Source of the DNA: Chryseobacterium wanjuense
Lineage (GTDB): Bacteria; Bacteroidota; Bacteroidia; Flavobacteriales; Weeksellaceae
Reading direction: 5' to 3'
Assembly: GCF_900111495.1 (NCBI RefSeq)
Contig: NZ_FOIU01000004.1
Span: 145,116-209,115, forward strand
Length of the DNA: 64,000 nucleotides
How positions within the stretch are numbered: position 1 is the first letter of the stretch; every line of letters begins with the position of its first letter. Below the pieces are notes generated by a model. The model did no database searches. It saw only the letters and a program-made list of their open reading frames with translations, and was not told the origin of the DNA. Positions 1 to 9,583 of this stretch are shown here, piece by piece. The position numbers and the translations under genes are program-made.

Positions 1-473
1 GCCTGATTGGAAGCATTTCCGAGAATTCCTCCCAAAAGATCTCCCAAACCACCGGCACCAACATTATTCTGTTGTTTTTCTCTGCCGATATATCCCATGA
101 TTACCGGAGCCAGCATTGATAAAATCGGTCCGATCTTGTCAATGGAAATCCCTGTATTCTGAGAAAGCTGATTTTCTACATTCTGCTTATCTCCACCAAA
201 AATATGATTTAGAATAGAGCCTCCTTCAGCCTGTCTTGCATCTGCCTGAGAAACATCGTCCAGGATGCTTCCGTCATGATCTTTATCCAAAGCATTGTTC
301 AACGCTTCAGCTTCATTCGTGTCCTGAGATTTGTTTCTGAGATAAGAAATAATCAATGGGGCAGCTACTGCCAATAAAGCAATGACCTGGTTTCTGCTGA
401 TCCCGAATTTGTTTTCGGCCTGTTCAGCAACCTGATTGCCTGTGTTTCCTGTAAGTAGGTCGATTAAACTCAT
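1..473 (-). CDS. DUF937 domain protein (C-terminus cut by window edge)
   Basis: The reverse strand from the ATG at 473 reads MSLIDLLTGNTGNQVAEQAE and continues open to base 1, giving about 157 residues with the C-terminus missing. The pattern of a short leader, an AEQAENKFGISRNQVIALLAVAAP-like helix, an acidic DKDHDGSILDD segment, a second GIS-D-IGPILSMLAPVIMGYIG helix and a glycine-rich GLGDLLGG tail is that of the DUF937 (YidB-like) family, whose function is unknown. There is no signal peptide, so it is probably cytoplasmic. The next gene on the same strand lies 123 bp further upstream and has its own promoter-like box. The family assignment is firm by motif pattern; no function is claimed. 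Confidence 0.85.
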   Translation of the reverse strand, partial: MSLIDLLTGNTGNQVAEQAENKFGISRNQVIALLAVAAPLIISYLRNKSQDTNEAEALNNALDKDHDGSILDDVSQADARQAEGGSILNHIFGGDKQNVENQLSQNTGISIDKIGPILSMLAPVIMGYIGREKQQNNVGAGGLGDLLGGILGNASNQ

Positions 474-504
474 AGTTTGTGTTTATTTTAATTGTTAAGT
501 AAAC

Positions 505-512
505 CAAAGTTA
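505..512 (-). promoter_or_regulatory. -7 box of the DUF937 gene
   Basis: The reverse strand reads TAACTTTG, matching the flavobacterial TAnnTTTG box, 31 bp upstream of the ATG. No good TTG -33 element is seen at the right distance. An imperfect inverted repeat at 511-531 (TATCAAA/TTTGATA) lies just upstream and could be an operator. Confidence 0.45.
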
Positions 513-596
513 TCAAAAATATTCTTTGATAATTTTTTTTAATTAAAAAACACTGTTAAAGTTTATAGAATTCTTTAAGCTATTGATTTTAAAATA

Positions 597-1106
597 TTAA
601 TTTTTAAAAACCGGAACGTTTGAACACGCCTCTCCGAACATTAAAGATTTTACGATCGGCTTCAGTTGTTCTACCAATTCGATATAAGCATTTTCGGGAA
701 TTTCTTTGTCTGAACAGCCTTTTACCAATACTCTTTTTCCCCTCATTTCCCCGAAATCATGATTTCTAATGGCATTATGCATTAAAATGACTTCCAGATC
801 TTCGCGGTCTCCAAAAACGATCTTTTTAGTGACATCCGTAAGTCTGGCCGTGATTAAAAAATACGCCCAAAGCGGAACAATAGCATCCGCAGAATTGTAG
901 ATGTAAACATATGTGTCGCGATACTCTTCAACATTGATGTCTGCCACTTTTTCACGAAAATCTTTCTCTTTTAAAATCATTTCCATGAAGAGAAAATCTT
1001 TCAGATCAATCCCTTTTCTCTCTCCTTTCGGAACAAGATCGGTAAGATCAAAATTGATGAGGCCACTTTCTGCAACTTTATTTCGGATTTCAAATTCTTC
1101 TGACAT
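597..1106 (-). CDS. DUF2480 family protein
   Basis: This 169-residue protein starts MSEEFEIRNKVAESGLINFD. The features IRNKVAESGL, FDLTDLVPKGER, a FLFMEMILKEKDFREKV segment and a late KGCSDKEIP segment match the DUF2480 family, a Bacteroidetes-restricted family of unknown role. No signal peptide or membrane segment is visible, so it should be cytosolic. The length is typical and the ATG at 1106 is well placed. A reverse-strand TAAATTTG box at 1127-1134 gives a plausible promoter with a short leader. The downstream neighbour is DUF937 on the same strand; lpxB diverges upstream. No biochemical function can be inferred from the sequence. Confidence 0.85.
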   Translation of the reverse strand: MSEEFEIRNKVAESGLINFDLTDLVPKGERKGIDLKDFLFMEMILKEKDFREKVADINVEEYRDTYVYIYNSADAIVPLWAYFLITARLTDVTKKIVFGDREDLEVILMHNAIRNHDFGEMRGKRVLVKGCSDKEIPENAYIELVEQLKPIVKSLMFGEACSNVPVFKN

Positions 1107-1126
1107 TTTTTATCATTATCTTTGAA

Positions 1127-1134
1127 CAAATTTA
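1127..1134 (-). promoter_or_regulatory. -7 box of the DUF2480 gene
   Basis: The reverse strand reads TAAATTTG, 20 bp upstream of the ATG. A reverse-strand TTG (1150-1152) lies 15 bp further upstream, slightly closer than the usual 17-23 bp. Confidence 0.5.
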
Positions 1135-1265
1135 CAAATTAAGATCGTACAAAGGCTTAATTTGTTCTCTATTCCTATCATAGAAACCTCCCATAATTCA
1201 AATTTAATTTAAATAGAATAAAAGAGATTCTTGATGACATATAAATAATAAGAGATTTCAGAAAA

Positions 1266-2369
1266 ATGAAGTATTATATTATCGCAGGAGAGGCTTCCGG
1301 AGACTTGCACGGCAGTAATTTGATGAAAGCCTTGAAGAAAAAAGATCCCGCTGCAGAATTTAGATTTTGGGGTGGCGATCTGATGGCTGCTCAGGGTGGA
1401 ACATTGGTAAAACATTACAAAGACCTTGCTTTTATGGGCTTTTTGGAAGTGGCAAAAAATCTTCGTACCATTCTGAATAATATTAAATATTGCAAACAGG
1501 ATATCAAAAACCATCAGCCGGATATTTTGATTTTGGTTGATTATCCGGGATTCAATTTAAGAATTGCAAAATTCGCCAAAGAGCTGGGGATAAAAGTTGT
1601 GTATTATATTTCACCGCAGCTTTGGGCCTGGAAAGAAGGAAGGGTAGAGATCATCAAAAAATATGTAGATGAAATGATGGTGATTCTTCCGTTCGAGGAA
1701 GATTTTTATAAAAAACATGGGGTTCACTCACACTTTGTGGGGCACCCTTTATTAGATGCCATTTCAGACCTGCAGGAAATTAATACTGAAAATTTTAAAG
1801 CAGAAAACGGCTTAAACGAAAAAGAAATCATAGCCCTTTTGCCCGGTTCGAGAAAACAGGAGGTGGAAAAAATGTTGGAAATGATGCTTTCTGTGAGACC
1901 TTATTTTAAAGAATATCAATTTGTAATTGCCGGAGCGCCAAGTCTTCCGAAAGATTTTTATCAGACGTATGTTGATGATAATGTGCATTTTGTTTCCAAT
2001 AAAACCTATGACTTATTGCGATGTTCGAAAGCGGCTCTAGTAACTTCTGGAACAGCCACTTTAGAAACTGCTTTACTCAATGTTCCGGAAGTGGTCTGCT
2101 ATCGGGGAAGTAAAATTTCTTACGCTATTGCGAAAAGATTAGTTAAAAATATCAATTATATTTCTTTGGTTAATCTCATTATGGATCGGGAAGTTGTAAA
2201 GGAATTGATCCAAAATGATTTGAATACTAAAAATTTAGTTGAAGAATTGAAAAAGATTATAGATGGTGATAAAAGAGCACAGGTTTTGAATGATTACGAA
2301 CTTTTGAGGAAGAAATTAGGAGGTAGCGGAGCCAGTGATCATGCGGCTGAGGTGATTTTGAAAGTTTAA
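1266..2369 (+). CDS. lpxB: Lipid-A-disaccharide synthase
   Basis: LpxB (GT19 family) condenses UDP-2,3-diacylglucosamine with lipid X to make the disaccharide core of lipid A at the inner face of the inner membrane. The 367-residue protein begins MKYYIIAGEASGDLHGSNLM, containing the GEASGD signature at residues 8-13. It continues with ILVDYPGFNLRIAK, YYISPQLWAWKEGR, HFVGHPLLD and LLPGSRKQEVEKML, then the late TSGTATLETALLNVPEVVCYR segment, all family landmarks. Length is normal. The stop codon lies inside the first copy of a duplicated terminator (see 2362-2420). The gene probably stands alone in transcription here. Confidence is high. Confidence 0.97.
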   Translation: MKYYIIAGEASGDLHGSNLMKALKKKDPAAEFRFWGGDLMAAQGGTLVKHYKDLAFMGFLEVAKNLRTILNNIKYCKQDIKNHQPDILILVDYPGFNLRIAKFAKELGIKVVYYISPQLWAWKEGRVEIIKKYVDEMMVILPFEEDFYKKHGVHSHFVGHPLLDAISDLQEINTENFKAENGLNEKEIIALLPGSRKQEVEKMLEMMLSVRPYFKEYQFVIAGAPSLPKDFYQTYVDDNVHFVSNKTYDLLRCSKAALVTSGTATLETALLNVPEVVCYRGSKISYAIAKRLVKNINYISLVNLIMDREVVKELIQNDLNTKNLVEELKKIIDGDKRAQVLNDYELLRKKLGGSGASDHAAEVILKV

Positions 2370-2420
2370 AATTTTTTTAAAAATATAATATAAATCGTAG
2401 AAGTTTTTCTGCGATTTTTT
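2362..2420 (+). repeat. Direct repeat copy 1 with terminator hairpin, 3' of lpxB
   Basis: This 59-bp stretch covers the lpxB stop codon and a hairpin with arms AATCGTAGAA and TTCTGCGATT followed by a T run (rho-independent terminator). It is almost identical to 3888-3945, which lies after the next gene; differences are two or three single-base indels and one substitution. The two copies bracket the FAD oxidoreductase gene. Confidence 0.85.
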
Positions 2421-2524
2421 ATTTGTAATATAATTTTCATTACATTTAAGACGCGTACCTTCTGTTGGATATATGTTTTTGAGCGCATTGATATTTAAAA
2501 AACTTTTAACCAAAAACATATTTT

Positions 2525-3880
2525 ATGACAACGAGAAGGTCCTTTATACGACAAGGTCTGCTTGCTGCCGGTGGTCTGATGATTCCGAGCTCGTCTTTTG
2601 CCAATTTCATTTTATCAGGTAAAAAGAAAGTCATCGTAATCGGAGCCGGCTTTTCCGGGCTTGCAGCCGCAAATAAGCTCAATCAAAGAAATTTTGACGT
2701 AACCGTACTGGAAAGCCAAAACCGAATTGGCGGCAGAGTGTTTTCTCACCAGATGAATGATAATCTGGTTGTAGAACTCGGCGCTGAATGGGTAGGCAAT
2801 TCACACAACAGAATTCTTGAGCTTTGTAATGAATTGAAATTAGATTTATCCGAAAACCAAATGGATACCCACCTTTTGTACAAGGGCATTTATAGTCCTG
2901 CACGACAATGGGATTTCAGTAAAAACTGGAAATTAAAAATGGAAAGCCTGCTGGAAAACTACAGGCATCTTAATGATAAAGATAAATTGATTCTTGATAA
3001 AATGGATTGGTGGCGGTATTTGGTGAATAACGGCTGCAAAGACCGTGATCTTGATCTTCGGGAATTGATGGACAGCACAGATTTTGGAGAAAGCATAAGA
3101 AAAGTCTCGGCCAATGCAGCCCTTTCCGAATATGTGGAAAATACCGGAGATACCCAAAATCAAATGGACAAGAAAATTATCGGGGGCAACACGATGTTGG
3201 CTCAAAGACTTTCGGAAAAATTAGGAAAAGAAAAAATACTGCTGAATCATGCTGTAACCCGCATTGAACAAGGCGATAAGGTAAAAGTATATTGTGCCAA
3301 CGGAAAAGTTTTCGAAGCGGATAAAGTCATTTGTACCCTGCCGACTTTTGCCCTTAAAAATATAGACTGGAAGCCCGGTTTACCTGAAAATAAAATCGAA
3401 GCTCTTAATGAACTTCAATATGCACGGATTAATAAACATGCCATGCTGTTCGACAATCGTTTCTGGAAATCAGAAAATTTTGATATGGTGACCGATCAGT
3501 TGCCACATTATTTCTATCACGCGACCCAAGGGCAATCCGGATCGTCGGGCGTGCTGATTTCTTACAGTATTGGCGACAAAGCCGCAGTGATAGCCAATCA
3601 AAACGATATGACCAATTTTAAAAGTGTTCAGGAGACATTGCAGCCTGTTTTCGGGGATGTAAAGTCTCACCTGAAGCAGCAGGCCAATTATTATTGGGGC
3701 AACGATCAGCGGTCACACGGTTCTTATGCGATTTACGGTCCCGGACAGTGGTTCCGCGTGAGGCCGGTATTGAAAGAACCTTTTATGCATACACATTTTG
3801 CGGGAGAACATCTTGCAGATTGGCAGGGTTTTATGGAGGGAGCGATTGTTTCCGGAGAAGAGGCTGCCGGAGAATTTTGA
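2525..3880 (+). CDS. Flavin monoamine oxidase family FAD-dependent oxidoreductase, Tat-exported
   Basis: The 451-residue protein opens with MTTRRSFIRQGLLAAGGLMI, a twin-arginine signal (RRSFIR then a hydrophobic stretch), so a folded flavoprotein is probably exported to the periplasm. A dinucleotide-binding motif VIVIGAGFSGLAAANKL (about residues 35-52) is followed by VLESQNRIGGRVFS, the second FAD motif of amine oxidases. The C-terminal HFAGEHLADWQGFMEGAI is the closing FAD signature of the same family. The substrate cannot be predicted; amine or amino-acid oxidation is likeliest. The gene is flanked on both sides by nearly identical terminator-bearing direct repeats, which suggests it was inserted between lpxB and the comEC-like gene. 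Confidence 0.88.
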   Translation: MTTRRSFIRQGLLAAGGLMIPSSSFANFILSGKKKVIVIGAGFSGLAAANKLNQRNFDVTVLESQNRIGGRVFSHQMNDNLVVELGAEWVGNSHNRILELCNELKLDLSENQMDTHLLYKGIYSPARQWDFSKNWKLKMESLLENYRHLNDKDKLILDKMDWWRYLVNNGCKDRDLDLRELMDSTDFGESIRKVSANAALSEYVENTGDTQNQMDKKIIGGNTMLAQRLSEKLGKEKILLNHAVTRIEQGDKVKVYCANGKVFEADKVICTLPTFALKNIDWKPGLPENKIEALNELQYARINKHAMLFDNRFWKSENFDMVTDQLPHYFYHATQGQSGSSGVLISYSIGDKAAVIANQNDMTNFKSVQETLQPVFGDVKSHLKQQANYYWGNDQRSHGSYAIYGPGQWFRVRPVLKEPFMHTHFAGEHLADWQGFMEGAIVSGEEAAGEF

Positions 3881-3887
3881 TTTTTTT

Positions 3888-3945
3888 AAGTTTAAAATTT
3901 TTAAAAATATACTATAAATCGTAGAAGTTTTTTCTGCGATTTTTC
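3888..3945 (+). repeat. Direct repeat copy 2 with terminator hairpin, 3' of FAD oxidoreductase gene
   Basis: This is the second copy of the 2362-2420 repeat. It carries the same AATCGTAGAA/TTCTGCGATT hairpin plus T run, and the same AAGTTTAAAATTTTT lead-in just after the stop codon. It should terminate the oxidoreductase transcript. Confidence 0.85.
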
Positions 3946-4016
3946 TTTTAAATAATGAATTTGATGAGGTTTTTAAAATTCTGAAATTTTGATGTGCAAA
4001 TTTTTATCTGAATAAA

Positions 4017-4025
4017 TATTTTTGC
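4017..4025 (+). promoter_or_regulatory. -7 promoter box that decides the comEC-like start
   Basis: TATTTTTGC fits the TAnnTTTGC consensus perfectly. The nearest upstream TTG (3989-3991) is 25 bp away, slightly long. If this box is used, transcription begins near 4031. That excludes the TTG codon at 4022 and favours the in-frame TTG at 4046. Confidence 0.55.
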
Positions 4026-4045
4026 GGAAACACAAATTTTTTCAG

Positions 4046-5815
4046 TTGAATAAACAGCCTTTACTCATTCTTGCAGTTTGTTTCATTGTTGGAGTTTTGC
4101 TTCAGGACAAACTTTCTTTGGATAAAAATTATATTTATCTTGTTATCGGGATCTGCCTTTTGGTATTTATTGCTACGTTTTTCAAGTCGTATTTTTTGCA
4201 TAAAGCAAAACCTTATTTATTAGGAATAATGTTTTTCGGAATTGGAATTATTCTACATTTTTTTAATTCTTTTTCACCTCAAAGTTTATCTGTTCCTAGA
4301 AATGAATTTATTATTTTTAAAATTTCCAAGAAATTAAATTCAACTGAAAAAAATAAAAAGTATGAAGCGGTAATTAATGTTGATAAGAAAACTGTGAATG
4401 CGGTTTTGTACGTTCCGAAAGATCATCAGGAATTGGATTTTAATCATTATTATAAAACAAAAGCTTTTATCACAAGTCCCAAACCTGCAAAATATGATTT
4501 CCAGTTTGATTATGCTAAATATTTAAAAAGAAAAAGTATTGATTATCAGTGTTATAGTAATGGTGATATTTTGTCTGCTGGAAGAAAAGATGTAAGCTTC
4601 ATTGAAAAATTTTCACAAAAACGACTGGAACTGCTTCAAAATATTGATAAGTCAGAGATCTCTCAAAAGACAAAAGATTTTCTAAAAGGAATTATTCTCG
4701 CCGATCGTACAGAGATAGATTCGCAGACCATACAGGATTTCAACCGATCCGGATTGGTGCATTTTCTGGCCATTTCGGGAACACATATCGTTGTGATTTT
4801 TGGATTGTTTTATTTTTTATTGATGAAATTTTTTCCTTTAAAATTTAGAAAGTATGCAATTATTTTAAGTTTAATTTTCATCTGGCTTTTTGCTTTATTG
4901 ATTGGATTGGGAAATTCGGTGGTACGTTCCTGTGTTATGTTGAGTGTTTATTTTGTGTATGTATTGCTTCAAAGGAAGCCGGATGTATTGCATTCTCTGG
5001 CTTTATCTGCTTTTATTATTTTGATTTTTGATACGCAACAGATTTTTGATGTCGGATTTCAATTGAGTTTTCTGGCGGTTTTAGGAATTTTCTGGCTGAA
5101 TCAGCCGATTTTAAAATATTTTCCAAAACAGAATAATTGGTTTAAAAAATTAATTTTCAATACGATTTCAATTTCCGTATCTGCACAATTGGCTACATTG
5201 CCTTTGGTATTGTATTATTTTCATCAATTTTCTTTGATTTCCATCGTGGCCAACTTTTTCATTGTTCCGTTTTCGGAAATTATTATTGTCTTCTCATTTG
5301 TCATGACGGGTTTGATTGCTTTCAGTCTTGATTTTACTTTAATAAATACCGTTTACGACTATATTATTCAAATTTTATTAAAAGTGATTCATTGGTTTGC
5401 GGATTTCGACAGTGTGTTTTTTGAAAATATTCCTATGAATCTGGCTGAAGTTTTTTCTTTGTTTTTGATTGTTTATTTGATGAGGTTTGCCATTTTAAAA
5501 TATAACTTTAAAAATTTGGCAAGATTGATGATGGCTGTGCTTACATTTTTCATTTTAAGGATAGGATTCAACTTTTATGAAAATCAAAAGACGGAAATTC
5601 TGGTTCACGATTTCTCTAAAAATAAAGTATTATCAATAAAAGAAGGAAATAAAGTGTGTTTCTGGATCAAGGAAAATTCAGATAAACAGAAGATTACGCA
5701 GTTTATTATTAATCCTTATTGCTCTTCAAGAAGGTTGGATAATGTTGAAATGAAGGTTGCCCCGAAGTCTGCCCGGCAAGTTGTTTATGATGGTAAAATT
5801 TATGAGATAAATTAA
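4046..5815 (+). CDS. ComEC/Rec2 family membrane protein
   Basis: This is a multi-pass inner-membrane protein of the ComEC/Rec2 family, whose members form the channel for single-stranded DNA during natural transformation. An N-terminal DUF4131-like region with three hydrophobic helices is followed by a soluble OB-like segment. The competence domain then starts at GLVHFLAISGTHIVVIFGLF and runs through about eight more hydrophobic helices. A short soluble tail follows the last helix, with no metallo-beta-lactamase domain. No ATG fits: the first in-frame ATG is far inside. The reading frame is open from a TTG at 4022, but a -7 box overlaps that codon. The TTG at 4046 (then NKQPLLILAVCF) is therefore preferred; 4022 is the alternative. 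Without the C-terminal MBL domain, a competence role is inferred, not shown. Confidence 0.85.
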   Translation: MNKQPLLILAVCFIVGVLLQDKLSLDKNYIYLVIGICLLVFIATFFKSYFLHKAKPYLLGIMFFGIGIILHFFNSFSPQSLSVPRNEFIIFKISKKLNSTEKNKKYEAVINVDKKTVNAVLYVPKDHQELDFNHYYKTKAFITSPKPAKYDFQFDYAKYLKRKSIDYQCYSNGDILSAGRKDVSFIEKFSQKRLELLQNIDKSEISQKTKDFLKGIILADRTEIDSQTIQDFNRSGLVHFLAISGTHIVVIFGLFYFLLMKFFPLKFRKYAIILSLIFIWLFALLIGLGNSVVRSCVMLSVYFVYVLLQRKPDVLHSLALSAFIILIFDTQQIFDVGFQLSFLAVLGIFWLNQPILKYFPKQNNWFKKLIFNTISISVSAQLATLPLVLYYFHQFSLISIVANFFIVPFSEIIIVFSFVMTGLIAFSLDFTLINTVYDYIIQILLKVIHWFADFDSVFFENIPMNLAEVFSLFLIVYLMRFAILKYNFKNLARLMMAVLTFFILRIGFNFYENQKTEILVHDFSKNKVLSIKEGNKVCFWIKENSDKQKITQFIINPYCSSRRLDNVEMKVAPKSARQVVYDGKIYEIN

Positions 5816-5908
5816 TTGTTAAGTTTTTCTTAAATTCCTTTATTTGTACCATTTTAAGCTCTTATTTAGAAAGATTACAAACTGTCTAATTGTGAGATTT
5901 CTCACTTT

Positions 5909-5936
5909 TTGATATAGTTAACATTTCTTAATTTTG
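5909..5936 (+). promoter_or_regulatory. Promoter of the sdhCAB operon
   Basis: TTG (5909-5911), 17 bp, then TAATTTTG (5929-5936) is a textbook flavobacterial promoter. The box overlaps the TTG at 5934 that would extend the sdhC frame, so translation should start at the ATG at 5961. Confidence 0.75.
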
Positions 5937-5960
5937 TGGGAAATCAAATTTAAACTTTTT

Positions 5961-6626
5961 ATGGCAGGTTTAACGAGTTCTACGATAGGTAGAAAATATG
6001 CTATGGCATTATCAGCTTTATTTTTGCTGATTTTTCTTATACTGCATTTGACGACAAACTTATTATCTGTATTGCCGAATCGTGATATTTTCAACACGGC
6101 TTCTGACTTTATGGGGTATAATCCGTTTGTACAGTTCTTAATGCAGCCTATTCTTGGTTTTGCGGTTCTTTTCCATTTCATTATGGGATTTGTTCTTGAA
6201 ATTAAGAATAACAAAGCACGTCCTGTAAAGTACGCTGCAAACAATCCTTCTGTGAACTCTTCATGGATGTCTAGAAATATGATTATTTCCGGAGCTGTTG
6301 TGTTGGCTTTCCTGGCATTACACTTTTACGATTTCTGGTTACATGAGATCAATTATAAGTATGTAGAAGGTATTGCTCCTGATGCAGAACGTTTCTGGCC
6401 AGAATTGCACGAAAAGTTTGCTGATATCTGGAGAGTGGCTTTGTATGTAATTGCTTTTGTATTATTAGGATTACACTTGGCTCACGGGTTTCAGTCGTCT
6501 TTCCAGTCAGTGGGAGCGAGACATCCAAAATATACTCCGGTAATTAAGGCATTTGGAAAATGGTATTCAATCCTTATTCCTGCAGGTTTTATTTTTATCG
6601 CAATTTTTCACTTTGTAACTCAATAA
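5961..6626 (+). CDS. sdhC: Succinate dehydrogenase cytochrome b subunit
   Basis: This is the membrane anchor of the Bacteroidetes-type (class B) succinate:quinone oxidoreductase, which carries haem b and passes electrons from succinate oxidation to menaquinone. From the ATG at 5961 ([20 protein letters not shown]) the protein has about 222 residues and five hydrophobic helices. Conserved histidines lie in helices, as in [38 protein letters not shown] and AIFHFVTQ, fitting a di-haem single-subunit anchor with no separate SdhD. The frame remains open upstream to a TTG at 5934, but the promoter overlaps it. sdhA follows after 16 bp, and the three genes form one operon. Confidence 0.95.
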   Translation: MAGLTSSTIGRKYAMALSALFLLIFLILHLTTNLLSVLPNRDIFNTASDFMGYNPFVQFLMQPILGFAVLFHFIMGFVLEIKNNKARPVKYAANNPSVNSSWMSRNMIISGAVVLAFLALHFYDFWLHEINYKYVEGIAPDAERFWPELHEKFADIWRVALYVIAFVLLGLHLAHGFQSSFQSVGARHPKYTPVIKAFGKWYSILIPAGFIFIAIFHFVTQ

Positions 6627-6642
6627 TAATATCAATATACTT

Positions 6643-8655
6643 ATGAGTAAATTAGATTCAAAAATTCCAGCAGGTCCTTTAAAGGATAAATGGAAAAATC
6701 ATAAAGACCATATGAACCTTGTTGCACCAAACAACAGAGATAAGATTGATATTATTGTTGTGGGAACAGGTTTGGCAGGTGGTTCTGCTGCGGCTACTTT
6801 AGCGGAGCAGGGATATAACGTAAAGGCATTCTGCTATCAGGATTCTCCAAGAAGAGCACACTCTATTGCGGCTCAGGGAGGTATCAACGCAGCTAAAAAT
6901 TATCAGGGAGACGGTGACTCTACATACAGATTATTCTATGATACCATCAAGGGTGGTGACTATAGAGCGAGAGAGGCCAACGTTTACAGATTAGCTGAAG
7001 TTTCTGCAAATATTATCGACCAATGTGTTGCTCAGGGTGTTCCTTTTGGACGTGAGTACGGAGGTCAACTAGATAACCGTTCATTTGGTGGGGTTCAGGT
7101 AAAAAGAACTTTCTACGCAAAAGGACAAACTGGTCAGCAGTTATTATTAGGTGCATATTCTGCAATGAGCCGTCAGATCGGTAAAGGTAGAATTAAAATG
7201 TACAACCGTCACGAAATGATGGATCTTGTAATCGTAGACGGAAAAGCAAGAGGTATCATCGCAAGAAACCTGGTAACGGGTGAGATCGAAAGACATTCTG
7301 CTCACGCTGTTGTCATTGCATCCGGAGGTTACGGAAACGTATATTTCCTTTCTACCAATGCAATGGGATCCAACGTTTCTGCAGCTTGGAAAATCCACAA
7401 AAAAGGAGCGTACTTCGCAAACCCTTGTTATGTACAGATTCACCCGACTTGTATTCCGGTGCACGGAACGCAGCAGTCTAAATTGACGTTGATGTCTGAA
7501 TCATTAAGAAACTCAGGAAGAATCTGGGTTCCTAAGAAAATTGAAGATTCAGTAGCCATCAGAGAAGGGAAATTAAGACCTGAAAATATTAAAGAAGAAG
7601 ACAGAGATTATTATTTGGAAAGAAGATATCCTGCGTTTGGTAACCTTGTACCTAGAGACGTTGCTTCTAGAGCAGCTAAGGAAAGATGCGACGCTGGTTT
7701 CGGAATCGAAAATAATGATACTCAGGAAGGTGTTTACCTTGATTTCTCTACAGAGATCATGAAAAAAGGTAAAGAAGCCGCTATCGAAAAACATATTCAT
7801 AACCCGACCGAACAGCAGATCTATGATCTTGGTAAAAAGTGGATTGAGGAGAAATATGGTAACTTATTCGTAATGTACGAAAAAATTACTGCTGATGATC
7901 CTTATAAAACTCCAATGAAGATTTATCCTGCAGTTCACTACACAATGGGTGGTGTTTGGGTAGATTACAACCTTCAATCTACCATCCCTGGATGTTTCGT
8001 AATCGGTGAGGCCAACTTCTCGGATCACGGAGCGAACAGATTGGGAGCTTCTGCGCTGATGCAGGGTCTTGCAGACGGATATTTTGTACTTCCTTACACG
8101 ATCGCAGATTACTTATCTGCAGATATCAGAACGGGAGCTATTCCTACAAATTCACCTTCATTCGACGAAGCTGAAAAAGGAATTAAAGAAAAGGTTGATT
8201 TCTTCTTAAATAATAAAGGAACACATTCAGTAGACCATTTCCATAAGCAATTAGGAAACATTATGTGGAATAAAGTAGGAATGGGAAGAACTCCTGAAGG
8301 TTTAAGAGAAGCGATCAAGGAAATCGAAGAAGTAAGAAACGATTTCTGGAAAAATGTTAAGGTTCCCGGAGATAATAACGGGATGAACACTGAGCTTGAA
8401 AAAGCATTCAGAGTAGCAGACTTCCTGGAATTGGGACAATTAATGGCTATCGATGCATTGCACAGAAATGAATCTTGTGGAGGACATTTCCGTGAAGACC
8501 ACTCAACTCCGGACGGAGAAGCGGAAAGAGATGACGTGAATTACAAATACGTCGGAGCTTGGGAATATCAGGGAGGTGATATCAACGCGGAAGTGTTGCA
8601 TAAAGAAGAGCTGATCTACGACAACATCGAAGTTAAAACGAGAAGTTACAAATAA
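6643..8655 (+). CDS. sdhA: Succinate dehydrogenase/fumarate reductase flavoprotein subunit
   Basis: SdhA oxidizes succinate to fumarate with covalently bound FAD in the TCA cycle; class B enzymes can also reduce fumarate. Of 670 residues, the motif [22 protein letters not shown] (about 37-58) binds [17 protein letters not shown] holds the histidine that bears FAD. The active-site region includes [18 protein letters not shown] and the late [12 protein letters not shown] and [18 protein letters not shown] segments. The length of about 670 residues is that of the Bacteroides/Wolinella class rather than the shorter proteobacterial form. It is co-transcribed between sdhC (16 bp upstream) and sdhB (24 bp downstream). 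Confidence 0.97.
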   Translation: MSKLDSKIPAGPLKDKWKNHKDHMNLVAPNNRDKIDIIVVGTGLAGGSAAATLAEQGYNVKAFCYQDSPRRAHSIAAQGGINAAKNYQGDGDSTYRLFYDTIKGGDYRAREANVYRLAEVSANIIDQCVAQGVPFGREYGGQLDNRSFGGVQVKRTFYAKGQTGQQLLLGAYSAMSRQIGKGRIKMYNRHEMMDLVIVDGKARGIIARNLVTGEIERHSAHAVVIASGGYGNVYFLSTNAMGSNVSAAWKIHKKGAYFANPCYVQIHPTCIPVHGTQQSKLTLMSESLRNSGRIWVPKKIEDSVAIREGKLRPENIKEEDRDYYLERRYPAFGNLVPRDVASRAAKERCDAGFGIENNDTQEGVYLDFSTEIMKKGKEAAIEKHIHNPTEQQIYDLGKKWIEEKYGNLFVMYEKITADDPYKTPMKIYPAVHYTMGGVWVDYNLQSTIPGCFVIGEANFSDHGANRLGASALMQGLADGYFVLPYTIADYLSADIRTGAIPTNSPSFDEAEKGIKEKVDFFLNNKGTHSVDHFHKQLGNIMWNKVGMGRTPEGLREAIKEIEEVRNDFWKNVKVPGDNNGMNTELEKAFRVADFLELGQLMAIDALHRNESCGGHFREDHSTPDGEAERDDVNYKYVGAWEYQGGDINAEVLHKEELIYDNIEVKTRSYK

Positions 8656-8679
8656 TCTCCAATCTTTAAATATAACATT

Positions 8680-9447
8680 ATGAGTGCAAAAAAAGGCTTA
8701 CATCTTACGCTGAAAATTTGGAGACAAAAAAATAATAAATCTAAAGGTCAGTTTGAGACTTATAAAATATCGGATGTTTCTACAGATTCTTCATTCTTGG
8801 AAATGTTGGACATCCTTAACGAAAATCTTATTAACGAAGGAAAAGAGCCGGTAGCTTTCGACCACGACTGCCGTGAGGGGATCTGCGGGATGTGTTCTCT
8901 TTACATCAATGGTAGAGCACACGGTCCGGATACAGGGATTACTACCTGCCAGCTTCACATGAGAATGTTCAAAGACGGTGAAACGATCGTTATTGAACCT
9001 TGGAGAAGTGCTGCTTTCCCGGTTATTAAAGATTTAATGGTAGACAGAAGCGCATTCGACAGAGTAATGGCTGCAGGTGGTTTCATTTCGGTGAACACTT
9101 CAGGTAATACTTTGGACGCCAATGCAATTCCGGTTCCTAAAGAAGATGCAGACAAAGCAATGGATGCTGCGGCTTGTATCGGATGTGGAGCTTGCGTGGC
9201 TACATGTAAAAACGGTTCTGCAATGTTATTCGTTGGGGCTAAAGTTTCTCAGTTTGCACTACTTCCTCAGGGTAGAGTAGAAGCGAAGAGAAGAGTTCTG
9301 AACATGGTGAAAGCTATGGACGAAGAAGGCTTCGGAAACTGTTCAAACACAGGTGCGTGTGAAGTGGAATGTCCTAAAGGAATTTCCCTTGAAAACATCG
9401 CCAGAATGAACAGAGAGTACATGGCGGCTTTCGTTGATCAAGGATAG
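8680..9447 (+). CDS. sdhB: Succinate dehydrogenase iron-sulfur subunit
   Basis: SdhB carries the three Fe-S clusters that wire FAD to the membrane anchor. In 255 residues, C64, C69, C72 and C90 (CREGICGMC and the later C) form the [2Fe-2S] site. The [11 protein letters not shown] motif (about residues 166-176) and the late [15 protein letters not shown] motif supply the ligands of the [4Fe-4S] and [3Fe-4S] clusters. The start at [16 protein letters not shown] is typical for Bacteroidetes. A rho-independent terminator follows at 9467-9502, closing the sdhCAB operon. Confidence 0.97.
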   Translation: MSAKKGLHLTLKIWRQKNNKSKGQFETYKISDVSTDSSFLEMLDILNENLINEGKEPVAFDHDCREGICGMCSLYINGRAHGPDTGITTCQLHMRMFKDGETIVIEPWRSAAFPVIKDLMVDRSAFDRVMAAGGFISVNTSGNTLDANAIPVPKEDADKAMDAAACIGCGACVATCKNGSAMLFVGAKVSQFALLPQGRVEAKRRVLNMVKAMDEEGFGNCSNTGACEVECPKGISLENIARMNREYMAAFVDQG

Positions 9448-9466
9448 AATTGATTTAATATACCAC

Positions 9467-9502
9467 AAAAAAATCGTCTCCTTATTGGATGGCGATTTTT
9501 TT
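9467..9502 (+). terminator. Terminator of sdhCAB
   Basis: The arms AAAAAAATCG and CGATTTTTTT surround a loop, with the T run downstream. Confidence 0.8.
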
Positions 9503-9532
9503 AGTTAAATCTTTCATAAAAGTAGTATTTAA

Positions 9533-9565
9533 TTGTAATTAGTTTATCGAAAAACTTATTTTTGC
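9533..9565 (+). promoter_or_regulatory. Promoter of the thioredoxin-fold lipoprotein gene
   Basis: TTG at 9533-9535, 21 bp, then TATTTTTGC at 9557-9565, which lies 18 bp before the ATG. Confidence 0.65.
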
Positions 9566-9583
9566 GTAATTATAAAATTCAAA

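Noticed and set aside
5934..5960. TTG at 5934 as the sdhC start
   Set aside because: It overlaps the promoter -7 box (5929-5936), and the ATG at 5961 gives a normal N-terminus.
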